Positions 52,586 through 61,618 of a stretch of 64,000 nucleotides of DNA are shown piece by piece. Both the position numbers and the translations under genes were made by a program. Under the pieces are notes generated by a model. The model was not told where the DNA came from. It saw nothing but the letters and a program-made list of their open reading frames with translations, and made no database searches. The DNA lies in the NCBI RefSeq assembly GCF_030064675.1, contig NZ_CP116413.1:5860001-5924000 (forward strand), in the 5' to 3' direction. Positions within the stretch are counted from its first letter, which is position 1, and each line of letters begins with the position of its first letter. This DNA comes from Crossiella sp. CA-258035 (GTDB lineage Bacteria > Actinomycetota > Actinomycetes > Mycobacteriales > Pseudonocardiaceae).

Positions 52586-53317
52586 ATGAACCGAGCGCTG
52601 GACGCCGATGAGCTGCAGAGCGAGTTCGACGCGCACGCCCGCCGCTACGACCTGCTGGTGGGCGCGAACCTCGGTTACCACCGGGACCTGCGCCGCGCCG
52701 CGAGCCGCCTCGGCCTGCGCGAACAGGGCGGCGGGCAGCGGGTGCTGGACCTGGGCTGCGGCACCGGCGCCTCCACCGCCGCCGTGCTGGCCGCCTACCC
52801 GCTGGCTACCGTGGTCGGCGCGGACGCCTCCGGCGGCATGCTGGCCGCCGCGCGCGGCAAGCCGTGGCCGGGCAGCGTGTCCTTCGTGCACGCCAGGGCC
52901 GAGCGGCTGGCCGCGGCCGGGGTGCGCGGGCCCTTCGACGCGATCTTCGCCGGGTACCTGCTGCGCAACGTCGCCGACCCGGACGCCGTGCTCACCGACC
53001 TGCTCGCGCTGCTGCGCCCCGGCGGCCACCTGGTGCTGCACGACTACACCCTGGACCGCCGACCGCTCAGCCGCCTGGTCTGGACCGCGGTGTGCTGGGG
53101 CGTGATCATCCCGGCCGGGCTGCTCACCACCGGGCGCACCGGCCTCTACCGCTACCTCTGGCGCAGCGTGCTGGACTTCGACCGGGTGGACGCGCTCCAG
53201 GACCGGCTGCGCCGCAACGGCTTCACCGAGGTCCGCGCCGGATCGGCCGGGGGCTGGCAACGCGGCGTCACGCACACCGTGCGCGGCCGCCGGGAACTCG
53301 ACGGAGGCACCGCATGA
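52586..53317 (+). CDS. SAM-dependent methyltransferase, UbiE-like (CrtT-type context)
   Basis: This 243-residue class I methyltransferase has motif I VLDLGCGTGAST near residues 53-64 and a C-terminal hydrophobic stretch (WTAVCWGVIIPAGLL) suggesting membrane contact. The order methyltransferase, FAD oxidoreductase, Rieske protein resembles the crtT-crtU end of actinomycete isorenieratene clusters. The carotenoid core genes (crtE, crtB, crtI, crtY) are absent from the window, so the substrate is uncertain. It overlaps the next gene as ATGA. Confidence 0.82.
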   Translation: MNRALDADELQSEFDAHARRYDLLVGANLGYHRDLRRAASRLGLREQGGGQRVLDLGCGTGASTAAVLAAYPLATVVGADASGGMLAAARGKPWPGSVSFVHARAERLAAAGVRGPFDAIFAGYLLRNVADPDAVLTDLLALLRPGGHLVLHDYTLDRRPLSRLVWTAVCWGVIIPAGLLTTGRTGLYRYLWRSVLDFDRVDALQDRLRRNGFTEVRAGSAGGWQRGVTHTVRGRRELDGGTA

Positions 53318-54855
53318 TCCCCCTGGGCACCGACCGGCGCGCGGTCAAACACCTGCCGCGCGGCAGCCGCGCCGACGTCAAGCACCTGCCTGCCCGGCCC
53401 AGGGTGGTGGTGGTCGGCGGCGGCATCGCCGGGCTGGCCGCGGCCACCGCGCTGTCGGACCGGGGCGTGCAGGTGGTGCTGCTGGAACGCGAGGCCTACC
53501 TCGGCGGGCGGGTCGGCGGCTGGCCGGTGACCCTGGCCGACGGCAGCGAAGCCACCATGACCCGGGGTTTCCACGCCTTCTTCCGCCAGTACTACAACCT
53601 GCGCCAGCTGCTGCGCCGCGCCGACCCCGAGCTGCGCGCGCTCACCCCGCTGACCGACTACCCGCTGCTGCACAGCAACGGCCACGCCGACACCTTCGCC
53701 GGGCTGCCCACCACCCCGCCGTGGAACGCCGCCGCGTTCGCCTTGCGCAGCCCCACCTTCACCTGGGCCGAACTGTCCACAGTGGACGGGCGAAGAGCGA
53801 TGACGCTGCTCGACGTGCGGGTGCCGGAGACCTACGCCGAGCTCGACCACATCGACGCGGTGGAGTTCCTGGACCGGATCGGCTTCCCGGTGGCGGCCAG
53901 GGACCTGGCCTTCGAGGTGTTCTCCCGCAGCTTCTTCAGCGATCCCCGGCTGCTGTCCGCGGCCGAACTGGCGGTGATGTTCCACATCTACTTCCTCGGC
54001 TCCAGCGAGGGCCTGGTCTTCGACGTGGCCGCCGACCCGTTCCCGCACGGCCTGTGGGAACCGTTGGGGCGCTACCTCTCCGGCCGCGGCGTGGACATCC
54101 GCACCGGCGTGCGGGTGGCCGCGGTGGAGCCCAGCGCCCGCCGCCGCTACGCGGTGCACCTGGCCGACTCACTGGCCCCGCTGGAGGCCGACGCGGTGGT
54201 GCTGGCCACCGATGTCGGCGGCCTGCGCACCATCGTCGGCGACTCCCCCGGCATCGCCACCGCGGACTGGCGCGGCACGGTCAGCAGGCTGCGCACCGCA
54301 CCCCGCTTCGGCGTGCTGCGCCTGTGGCTGGACCGGCCGGTGCGCGCCGACCGGGCAGGTTTCCTGGGCACCGCCGGGTTCGGGCCGTTGGACAACATCA
54401 GCGTGCTGGACCGCTACGAGCACCAGGCCAGGGACTGGGCGGCCCGCCGCGACGGCGCGGTGGTCGAACTGCACGCCTACGCCATCCCCGCGGACGCGGT
54501 GCTGGTCGACGTGCGCGCGGAACTGCTGGCCCAGCTGGGCAAGGTGTACCCGGAGACCGCGGACGCCCGGATCGTGGACGAGCGCTTCGAGATCCGCTCG
54601 GACTGCCCGCTGTTCCTGCCCGGCACCTACACCGAGCGGTTAACGGTGACCACTCCGGAGGACTTCCTGGTGGTGGCGGGCGACCACGTGCGCACCGGAC
54701 TACCGGTGGCGCTGATGGAACGCGCGGCCACCTCGGGCTTCCAGGCCGCCAACGCGGTGCTGGGCCAGTGGGACGTGCAGGGCCGGACGCTGTGGACGGT
54801 GCCCACCCAGGGCCGCAGCCCGCTGCTGCGCACACTGGCCCGCCGGTTGCGCTGA
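53314..54855 (+). CDS. FAD-dependent desaturase-like oxidoreductase (CrtU/phytoene desaturase superfamily)
   Basis: This 513-residue protein has the FAD-binding VVVVGGGIAGLAAATAL motif at about 31-47, preceded by about 28 less conserved residues. GRVGGW follows, and the substrate-domain MTRGFHAFFRQYYNLR resembles CrtU-type carotene desaturase/methylases. The C-terminal flavin motif is VVAGDHVRTGLPVALMERA. It is translationally coupled to the methyltransferase and converges on the Rieske gene. CrtU-like aromatisation of carotenoid rings is the best guess. Confidence 0.82.
   Translation: MIPLGTDRRAVKHLPRGSRADVKHLPARPRVVVVGGGIAGLAAATALSDRGVQVVLLEREAYLGGRVGGWPVTLADGSEATMTRGFHAFFRQYYNLRQLLRRADPELRALTPLTDYPLLHSNGHADTFAGLPTTPPWNAAAFALRSPTFTWAELSTVDGRRAMTLLDVRVPETYAELDHIDAVEFLDRIGFPVAARDLAFEVFSRSFFSDPRLLSAAELAVMFHIYFLGSSEGLVFDVAADPFPHGLWEPLGRYLSGRGVDIRTGVRVAAVEPSARRRYAVHLADSLAPLEADAVVLATDVGGLRTIVGDSPGIATADWRGTVSRLRTAPRFGVLRLWLDRPVRADRAGFLGTAGFGPLDNISVLDRYEHQARDWAARRDGAVVELHAYAIPADAVLVDVRAELLAQLGKVYPETADARIVDERFEIRSDCPLFLPGTYTERLTVTTPEDFLVVAGDHVRTGLPVALMERAATSGFQAANAVLGQWDVQGRTLWTVPTQGRSPLLRTLARRLR
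53775..53787. repeat. 13-bp palindrome copy 4 (inside the desaturase gene)
   Basis: GTCCACAGTGGAC, encoding Ser-Thr-Val-Asp. Confidence 0.9.
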
Positions 54856-54859
54856 GGGC

Positions 54860-55831
54860 TCAGCCGGGGAAGCGGCCGGTGCGGCGCAAGGCGTACCGCC
54901 GCTCGGCGTAGTCCAGGTCGTCCCGCCACAACCGTTCCGCCGCCCAGCGCATCACCGGCCGCACCACCGGCGCGGCGGCCCTGGCGAAGCGGAAACCGGG
55001 CCGGTCGGAGTGCGCGATGGTCGCCTCGATCACCGCGGTGCGGCCAGGGCCCAGTGGCGTGGCATGGGTTTCCACCACACTGCCGGTGCCCTCGCCCTCG
55101 ACGATGTGCATCACCACCGTGCGCGGCTCCGGGCAGGTGAAGGCCGCCAGCACCGGCACCCCGACCCGGCCGCCCAGCCTGAAGGTCACCTCGACCAGGA
55201 AGCGGTCCTCCTCCTCGTCGTGCTCCGGGGCGGAGACCACCCGCAGGTTGGCGAAGGAGTACGGGTGGAACCAGGCCCCGTGCCAGGGATCCAGCCGGTT
55301 GGCCACCACGTCCTCCGGCTCGCAACGGCCGAGCACGGTGGCCACCGCGGACAGCGCGCCGGCGGCGGGGCGTTGCGGCAGCACGGGTTCCGGCAGCGGT
55401 TCCTCGCCGCCGACGGAGTCCAGCCGGACCCAGGCCAGCACACCGTCGTCGTGCGCGGGAAACGGCTGCCAGCCCGGGAAACCTTCCGCGCCCAGGGCCA
55501 GCCCGTGCCAGCGGCACAACAGCTTCCCGCCGTGCACCGCGGCCTGGCACAGCGGCGCGCCCAGGTGCGGACACGAGCCGGGCGCGGCGTGCAGCGTGCC
55601 GTCGGTGCCGCGCCAGGCCACCACCTCGACCCCGGCGATGGTTCGACCGAACGGCCTAGTGGCGGGGACCTCCGTGCTGGCGGCCAGCACGAACCAGTTC
55701 CCGGCCGGCCGGGCCTGCGCGCGCTTGAGGGCGGCGGCGATCAGACCGGGCTTGGCCGCCCGCCAGGTCGGCTCCTGCTCCGGCCAGGCCGGGGTGTTCA
55801 GCAATCGCAACGGCAGACCACGGCGGGGCAT
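54860..55831 (-). CDS. Rieske [2Fe-2S] protein, DUF5914-like
   Basis: This 323-residue protein has the Rieske ligands in SCPHLGAP and LLCRWHG, within about residues 85-110. An aromatic-rich C-terminal domain includes RLDPWHGAWFHPYSFANL. The layout resembles DUF5914 proteins found beside CrtU-like desaturases, from memory. It would pass electrons in an oxidation or act as an oxygenase; a mononuclear iron triad is not obvious. It faces the desaturase gene with a 4-bp gap. Confidence 0.85.
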   Translation of the reverse strand: MPRRGLPLRLLNTPAWPEQEPTWRAAKPGLIAAALKRAQARPAGNWFVLAASTEVPATRPFGRTIAGVEVVAWRGTDGTLHAAPGSCPHLGAPLCQAAVHGGKLLCRWHGLALGAEGFPGWQPFPAHDDGVLAWVRLDSVGGEEPLPEPVLPQRPAAGALSAVATVLGRCEPEDVVANRLDPWHGAWFHPYSFANLRVVSAPEHDEEEDRFLVEVTFRLGGRVGVPVLAAFTCPEPRTVVMHIVEGEGTGSVVETHATPLGPGRTAVIEATIAHSDRPGFRFARAAAPVVRPVMRWAAERLWRDDLDYAERRYALRRTGRFPG

Positions 55832-55964
55832 ACTGCAACGCTAGTACGCACAGTGACATCCAGCGACCGCACGCGCGCATGTGGGTGGAATCCACTGTTT
55901 CTCCCGGCGGTGTGGTGCCCGCGCACATGGTCAGCGGGCCCCGACTTGCCTACCGTCGGAGTCC

Positions 55965-56720
55965 ATGACCACTCAACCAGGGCTGATCGGGCGCACCGCA
56001 CTGGTCACCGGCGCCGCCAGCGGCATCGGACTGGCCATCTCCAAGATGCTGGCCTGCGCGGGCGCGACCGTGCACCTGGTGGACAAGAACGGCCCGGCGG
56101 TGCACACCGCGGCCGAGGACTACGGCGGCGTGGCACACGAGATCGACCTCAGCGATCCCGCCGCGATCGACACTCTTCCGTCCACAGTGGACATTCTGGT
56201 GAACAACGCCGGCATGCAGCACGTGGCCGGGATCAGCGAGTTCCCGCCGGAGGTGTTCCGGTTGATGCAGGACGTGATGGTCACCGCGCCGTTCCTGATC
56301 CTGCGGAAGGTGTTGCCGCACATGTACCAGCGGCGGTGGGGGCGGGTGGTCAACATTTCGTCCGTGCACGGGCTGCGCGCCAGTCCGTTCAAGTCGGCTT
56401 ATGTCGCGGCCAAGCACGGGTTGGAGGGGTTGAGCAAGGTGGTCGCGCTGGAGGGGGCTCCGTACGGGGTTACCAGCAACTGCATCAACCCGGCTTATGT
56501 GCGGACGCCGTTGGTGGAGAAGCAGGTGACTGACCTTTCGCATGCGCATCGGATCAGTGAGGAGGAGGTGCTGACCGATGTCCTGCTGGATCGGACCGCG
56601 GTGAAGCGGCTGCTGGAGCCTGCGCAGGTGGCTGAGGCTGTGTTGTGGTTGTGCAGTCAGCAAAGCGGGCATCTCACCGGAATCTCCATCCCTATCGACG
56701 GCGGTTGGACTGCGCGGTGA
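55965..56720 (+). CDS. 3-Hydroxybutyrate dehydrogenase-like SDR
   Basis: This 251-residue classical SDR has TGAASGIG at 15-22, NNAG near 87 and the catalytic Ser-Tyr-Lys in NISSVHG and YVAAKHG. The C-terminal region CINPAYVRTPLVEKQ with a long HAHRISEEEV insert is characteristic of BdhA, which interconverts 3-hydroxybutyrate and acetoacetate with NAD. The ATG at 55965 gives the normal family length. The MHS transporter and PucR genes downstream suggest an organic acid uptake and oxidation unit. The 3' third uses noticeably more G/T-ending codons than its neighbours. Confidence 0.9.
   Translation: MTTQPGLIGRTALVTGAASGIGLAISKMLACAGATVHLVDKNGPAVHTAAEDYGGVAHEIDLSDPAAIDTLPSTVDILVNNAGMQHVAGISEFPPEVFRLMQDVMVTAPFLILRKVLPHMYQRRWGRVVNISSVHGLRASPFKSAYVAAKHGLEGLSKVVALEGAPYGVTSNCINPAYVRTPLVEKQVTDLSHAHRISEEEVLTDVLLDRTAVKRLLEPAQVAEAVLWLCSQQSGHLTGISIPIDGGWTAR
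56180..56192. repeat. 13-bp palindrome copy 5 (inside the SDR gene)
   Basis: GTCCACAGTGGAC, encoding Ser-Thr-Val-Asp. Confidence 0.9.
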
Positions 56721-56782
56721 GGGATTCGCGGGTGAGGTGCTCGCAGCGCGTTTGCTGTTACATTGGCGCGCTCCGCGCGCGG

Positions 56783-56877
56783 GATTTTTTCGCTCTTGAG
56801 TCGTGCGTTCGTGCCCCCGACACACGCGAAGCAAGCTTCGGAGTGTCGGGGGCACGAACCCACGACGCGAAAAAATC
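56783..56877. terminator. Long imperfect hairpin between the SDR and MHS transporter genes
   Basis: The left arm 56783-56823 pairs with 56843-56877. An 11-bp A/T-ended outer stem (GATTTTTTCGC) and a 24-bp inner stem with one mismatch are separated by a 6-nt bulge. The loop holds a second small hairpin (CGAAG/CTTCG). A separate GCGCGC-TCC-GCGCGC hairpin sits just upstream (56766-56780). The T-run and A-run ends give a bidirectional terminator shape. The 271-bp gap holds no convincing gene. Confidence 0.7.
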
Positions 56878-56991
56878 AACCCCACCGCTGAGTTAAGAGC
56901 CCGGCGTGTCGCTGGCGCGCCACGCCTCTCTTCGCGGATGGGGACTTTTACCCTCTTGCTCCCCTGCCCTCCCGATGACGTGAGGTGATCC

Positions 56992-58296
56992 ATGTCCCTG
57001 CCCACCGCCGCTCCCGCGCGGTCCTCCATCACTCGTATCGTTGGCGCCAGCATGATCGGCACCACCATCGAGTGGTACGACTTCTTCCTCTACGGCTCGG
57101 CTGCCGCGCTGGTGTTCAACACGCTGTTCTTCCCCACCTCCGACCCGCTCACCGGCACCCTGCTCGCCTTTGTCACCTACGCCATCGGGTTCATCGCCCG
57201 GCCGTTGGGCGGGATCGTGTTCGGGCACTTCGGGGACCGGCTCGGGCGCAAGAAACTGCTGGTGATCAGCCTGCTGATGATGGGAGGCGCGACCTTCCTG
57301 ATCGGTCTGCTGCCCACCTACGCCACCATCGGCGCGGCCGCTCCGCTGCTGCTCACCCTGCTGCGGCTGGTCCAGGGCTTCGCGCTCGGTGGCGAGTGGG
57401 GCGGGGCGGTGCTGATCGTCTCCGAGCACGGGGACCCGAAACGGCGTGGTTACTGGGCTTCCTGGCCGCAGGCCGGGGTGCCGGCAGGCAACCTGCTGGC
57501 CACCGCGGTGCTGGCGGTGCTGGCCGCGGTGCAGCCCGAGGCCGACTTCCTGGAGTGGGGCTGGCGGATCCCGTTCCTGCTCTCCGGCGCGCTGGTCGCG
57601 GTGGGGTTGTGGATCCGGCTGGCGGTGGCGGAGTCGCCGGTGTTCCTGGCAGCTCAGGCCAAGGCCGAGCAGACCGGTGAGCGCGAGGCCCCGCCGATCG
57701 TGCGGGTGTTGCGCGAGCACCGGCGCGAGGTGCTGGTGGCCATGGGGGCCCGGTTCGCCGAGAACGTCTGCTACTACATCCTCACCGCGTTCATCCTGGT
57801 CTACCTGACCGGACCGCTCGGCCTGCCCAAGTCCACCGGCCTGAACGCGGTGCTCATCGCCTCGGCCATCCACTTCGTCTCGATCCCGCTGTGGGGCGCG
57901 CTGTCGGACCGGCTCGGGCGCAAACCGGTGTACCTGTTCGGCGCGATCGGCACCGGGCTGTGGGGCTTCGCCTTCTTCGCCTTGCTGGACACCAAGTCCT
58001 TCTGGCTCATCACCCTGGGCACCACGGTCGGGCTGATCCTGCACGGCGCGATGTACGGGCCGCAGGCGGCGTTCTTCTCCGAGCTCTTCGGCACCAGGGT
58101 CCGCTACTCCGGCGCCTCGGTCGGCTACCAGCTGGCCTCCATCTTCGCCGGAGCGCTGGCCCCGCTGATCGCCACCGCCCTGTTGCAGCAGTTCGGCTCC
58201 TCGTTCCCGATCGCGGTGTACCTGTTCCTGGCTGCCGTGCTGACCACCGGCGCGGTGCTGCTCTCCCGCGAGACCAGGGGCGAGCAGCTCGGGTGA
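56992..58296 (+). CDS. MHS-family MFS transporter
   Basis: This 434-residue protein has 12 membrane segments and the metabolite:H+ symporter signature TTIEWYDFFLYGSAAAL in helix 1. It also has FGHFGDRLGRKK after helix 2 and GGEWGGAVLIVSEH in helix 4. Relatives import shikimate, proline/betaine or alpha-ketoglutarate. It overlaps the PucR gene as GTGA and follows the 3-hydroxybutyrate dehydrogenase gene, so a ketone-body or hydroxy-acid substrate is plausible. Confidence 0.92.
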   Translation: MSLPTAAPARSSITRIVGASMIGTTIEWYDFFLYGSAAALVFNTLFFPTSDPLTGTLLAFVTYAIGFIARPLGGIVFGHFGDRLGRKKLLVISLLMMGGATFLIGLLPTYATIGAAAPLLLTLLRLVQGFALGGEWGGAVLIVSEHGDPKRRGYWASWPQAGVPAGNLLATAVLAVLAAVQPEADFLEWGWRIPFLLSGALVAVGLWIRLAVAESPVFLAAQAKAEQTGEREAPPIVRVLREHRREVLVAMGARFAENVCYYILTAFILVYLTGPLGLPKSTGLNAVLIASAIHFVSIPLWGALSDRLGRKPVYLFGAIGTGLWGFAFFALLDTKSFWLITLGTTVGLILHGAMYGPQAAFFSELFGTRVRYSGASVGYQLASIFAGALAPLIATALLQQFGSSFPIAVYLFLAAVLTTGAVLLSRETRGEQLG

Positions 58297-60224
58297 GCGA
58301 GTCCGACCTGGCCCAGTTGCTCGGCCTGCTGGCCACCGGCGCCGAGGCCGAGCAACTGGCCCGGCCCCTTGCCACCGCACGGGAAACCGGCCTGCCCGCC
58401 GCGCGACTCCGCGTGCTGGCCGAGGCGACCGAGCACGCCCTGCGCATCCACCGCACCCTCGGCCAGCACCGGCGGCGGGAGGCCGAGCTGGCCGCGCTGT
58501 TCGACACCGCGGGCGACCTGGCCGCGCTGCGCGACGTGGACGCGGTGCTGCGCTCGATCGTGCGGCGGGCCAGGCTGCTGCTGGGCACCGACCTGGCCTA
58601 CCTGAGCCTCAACGACGAGACCGCGGGCGACACCTACATGCGGGTCACCGACGGCTCGATCTCGGTGCGGTTCCAGCAGGTCCGGCTCGGCATGGGCGAG
58701 GGCCTCGGCGGGCGGGTGGCGCACACCGCGGAGCCCGCGGCCACCGCCGGCTACCTCAGCGACACCCAGTTCGCGCACACCGCCGCCATCGACGCCGCGG
58801 TCGCCGACGAGGGCCTGGTGTCCATTCTCGGCGTTCCACTTCGCCTGGCGAACAGGGTCATCGGGGTGCTGTACGCAGGTGAACGGGACACCCGCTCGTT
58901 CACCCCGGAGGAGATCGCCTTGCTCACCAGCCTCGCCGACCACGCCGCCGTCGCCCTGGACACCGCCCGCCTGCTGGAGCAGACCCACACCCACCACGAG
59001 GCCCTGCGCCGGGCCGAGGCCGCGCACGACCGGCTCACCGATCTGGTGCTGCGCGGCGGCGACGTGCACGACGTCGCGGTCGCGGTGGCCGAGCTGCTCG
59101 GCGGCGGCATCGCCGTCCGCGACGCCGAGGGCGCGGTGCTGGCCCGCACCGGCACCGCCCCGCCCCGGGTGCCGGCCCAGGCGGTGGCCGAGGCCAGGGC
59201 CAGTGGCCGGGCGGTGCGCAGCGGCAGGCGCTGGGTGTGCGCGGTGCTGGCCGGGGCGGAGCTGCTCGGCACCATGGTGCTCACCGACCGCCCCGAGCTC
59301 ACCGAGGCCGACCAGCGGCTGTTCGAGCGCGCCGGGGTGGTCACCGCGCTGGTGCTGCTGCTGCGCCGCTCGGTGGCCGAGGCGGAGAACCGGGTCCGCG
59401 GCGAACTGCTCACCGACCTGCTTGCCGGCACCGCCGACCCGGACGCGCTGCTCGCCAGGGCGGCGCGGCTGGGGGTGGACCTGGGACGGCGGCAGGTGGT
59501 GCTGGTGGCGGAGAGCGCGCGGGAGCGGGTGGGGGTGGCGGCGGCCAGGGTGGCGCGGGCGGCGCAGGGGCTGGCGGCGGGGGCGGTGCTGCTGGTGCCC
59601 GGGGAGGATCCGGGGGCGGTGGCGCGGACGGTGGCGGCGGAGCTGGGGGCGGCGGTCGGCGGGCCGGTGACGGTGGGCGGGGCGGGGCCGGTGGTGGTGG
59701 CGGGCGGGGCAGGCGGGGGCGCGGCGGGTGGGGGCGCAACGGGTGGGGGCGCGATCGGTGGCGGCGGAGCGGGCGGAGGCGCGGCGGGTTCGGGGTTGGC
59801 GGGGTCGGGGCGGGGTGTGGCTGACGGGTTGGGCGGGCTTGGCGCGGCGCATCGCGAGGCGCAGCGGTGCCTGCGGGCGCTGCTCGCCCTCGGCCGCCGG
59901 GGCGAGGGCGCCGCCGTGGCCGAGCTCGGCTTCGTCGGCGTGCTGCTCGGCGACCGGGCCGACGTGGCCGGGTTCGTCCGCGACACCCTGGGCGCGGTGC
60001 TGGACTACGACGCCCGGCGGGGCACGGAGCTGGTGCGCACGCTCACCGAGTACTTCGGCCACGGGTGTTCGCCCGCGCGGACCAGGGAGGCGCTGCACGT
60101 GCACGTCAACACGGTCACCCAGCGGCTGGAGCGGGTGGCCGACCTGCTGGGCGCGGACTGGCAGGAACCGGCGCGGGCGCTGGAGGTCCAGCTGGCGTTA
60201 CGGCTGCACCGGTTGTCCGGCTGA
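58293..60224 (+). CDS. PucR-family regulator with GAF domain
   Basis: This 643-residue protein has an N-terminal helical part and a GAF domain (about 75-235: RDVDAVLRSIVRRARLLLGTDLAYLSL). A CdaR/GGDEF-like region follows, and the PucR helix-turn-helix is at the C-terminus (about 590-640: TREALHVHVNTVTQRLERV). A Gly/Ala-rich low-complexity tract of about 40 residues splits the CdaR-like region. The start GTG 58293 overlaps the transporter stop. It likely senses a small molecule and controls the transporter and dehydrogenase. Confidence 0.9.
   Translation: MSESDLAQLLGLLATGAEAEQLARPLATARETGLPAARLRVLAEATEHALRIHRTLGQHRRREAELAALFDTAGDLAALRDVDAVLRSIVRRARLLLGTDLAYLSLNDETAGDTYMRVTDGSISVRFQQVRLGMGEGLGGRVAHTAEPAATAGYLSDTQFAHTAAIDAAVADEGLVSILGVPLRLANRVIGVLYAGERDTRSFTPEEIALLTSLADHAAVALDTARLLEQTHTHHEALRRAEAAHDRLTDLVLRGGDVHDVAVAVAELLGGGIAVRDAEGAVLARTGTAPPRVPAQAVAEARASGRAVRSGRRWVCAVLAGAELLGTMVLTDRPELTEADQRLFERAGVVTALVLLLRRSVAEAENRVRGELLTDLLAGTADPDALLARAARLGVDLGRRQVVLVAESARERVGVAAARVARAAQGLAAGAVLLVPGEDPGAVARTVAAELGAAVGGPVTVGGAGPVVVAGGAGGGAAGGGATGGGAIGGGGAGGGAAGSGLAGSGRGVADGLGGLGAAHREAQRCLRALLALGRRGEGAAVAELGFVGVLLGDRADVAGFVRDTLGAVLDYDARRGTELVRTLTEYFGHGCSPARTREALHVHVNTVTQRLERVADLLGADWQEPARALEVQLALRLHRLSG
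59698..59815 (+). repeat. Low-complexity Gly/Ala-coding tract within the PucR gene
   Basis: The tract is almost pure G/C on one strand, with near-repeats such as GGTGGGGGCGC. It encodes GGAGGGAAGGGATGGG-type sequence at about residues 469-507. It lies between two conserved parts of the protein, so it looks like an expansion in a surface loop. Confidence 0.85.
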
Positions 60225-60429
60225 GCTGATCCGCAGCGGCGGCAGGGCGGTCCAGGTACGCCGGGCCTCGCCCCGGACCCTGGTCCCGCCACTCCGCGCG
60301 CCCGTGCACGCCGGGGAACAAGGGCGGGCGCAGCTGGCCGGGGCGGATCACGCTCGCGATCTTCACTGCTCGTCTCCCCCGCGGTTTGGGTTTGTCAGTC
60401 CATCCGGTTGACTTCACTCGTCACTGAAG

Positions 60430-61455
60430 TCACAGACTTGCCGGAACTTTCACCGCATGCCGATCGCACTCGACCCGTCGTCGCAGGAAGTACGCCACCG
60501 TCGCACCGCCCAGCGCCAAGCCCCAGAACGGGAAGAAGGTCATCGGGTTGACGATGAACTCGGTGAGCCCGACCCGGCCGACCATCCGGATGAACACCCC
60601 CAGCCCCGCCGCCGTCACGATCACCGCGACGCACGTGGCCGGGATGATCGCGACCAACGGGCGCACCCGCTTGCCCCGCAGCCCCGGCACCCAGAACGGG
60701 TAGACCTCGCCCCACCGGTACACCAGCCCCAGCGTGAGCAGCCCGCCCAGCGCGGCGAAGGTGCCCAGCCCCGCCCCCGCGATCCACAGCCCGTTCTCCT
60801 GCCCCTCCCGCAGGAACTCCTCGCTGATCAGCCCGAGGCTGAACCCGGCGAACCAGGCCCACCGGGTCACCGCGTAGGCCAGCGGGACCAGGAAGGCCAG
60901 GTAGGCGCACCACTTGCCCCAGCGGGCGGCCGCGGCGGGGGTGGCCGATGCAGGCACCGGACGCGGGCCGACGCCGCAGCTCAGGCAGGCGTCCGCGGTG
61001 CGGCGCTGGTAGTTCAGGGTCGCGGCCAGCCAGAGCAGCGCACCGAGCACGATGGCGAACTGGTTGAGGTTGGCGGTGTCGAACTTGTCCAGGTAGCTGA
61101 CCGGGGGCCAGCCGAAGGGCGCGCCGACGAGCACGATCGGCAGGTAGCCGACCAGCATCAGCACCCGGCCGTCGTTGAGGAACAGCGCCAGCGCGGCCGT
61201 GACCAGCCAGGCCAGGGTGAGCAGCAGCGGGCGGATCGCCTTGGTGCCCAAGGACATCAGCAGGGCCACCACGGTCGCGGTGGTCATGCCGATGGCGAGC
61301 AGTGGGGCGCTGGTCGCGGCCGGGACCGCGCCGAGGGCGGACAGCTGCGCGGACGGGTCGGCTGGCCCGAAGGGGTAGCCGGAAGCGCCGAACGCCCAGC
61401 TGAGCGCGAACACGGCGTACAGCGCTGACCAGATCGTGGCCGACCAGCGAATCAT
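60430..61455 (-). CDS. Polytopic membrane protein of unknown function
   Basis: A 341-residue protein with about eight to nine hydrophobic segments. It has a CLSC pair in a short loop after the fourth segment (about residue 160) and a basic C-terminus (FLRRRVECDRH). ATG 61455 follows AGGAG at 6 nt. No transporter signature recognised. It diverges from the P450 gene across 163 bp. The 205-bp gap after its stop holds only a short imperfect hairpin. Confidence 0.8.
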   Translation of the reverse strand: MIRWSATIWSALYAVFALSWAFGASGYPFGPADPSAQLSALGAVPAATSAPLLAIGMTTATVVALLMSLGTKAIRPLLLTLAWLVTAALALFLNDGRVLMLVGYLPIVLVGAPFGWPPVSYLDKFDTANLNQFAIVLGALLWLAATLNYQRRTADACLSCGVGPRPVPASATPAAAARWGKWCAYLAFLVPLAYAVTRWAWFAGFSLGLISEEFLREGQENGLWIAGAGLGTFAALGGLLTLGLVYRWGEVYPFWVPGLRGKRVRPLVAIIPATCVAVIVTAAGLGVFIRMVGRVGLTEFIVNPMTFFPFWGLALGGATVAYFLRRRVECDRHAVKVPASL

Positions 61456-61618
61456 GGTGTCTCCTGAGGTGGTGGGCGGTTGTGCCGCAACGGTGTCGCG
61501 GATCCGCGGCCCCGGGCTCACCCCCTGGCGCGAAACCGCTCCCTCGCGAGATGGAGAGACAGTTCCGCCGCTCAGGGCTAGCTTAGGTAGACAGACAACG
61601 TAATACGGAGGGGGAACC

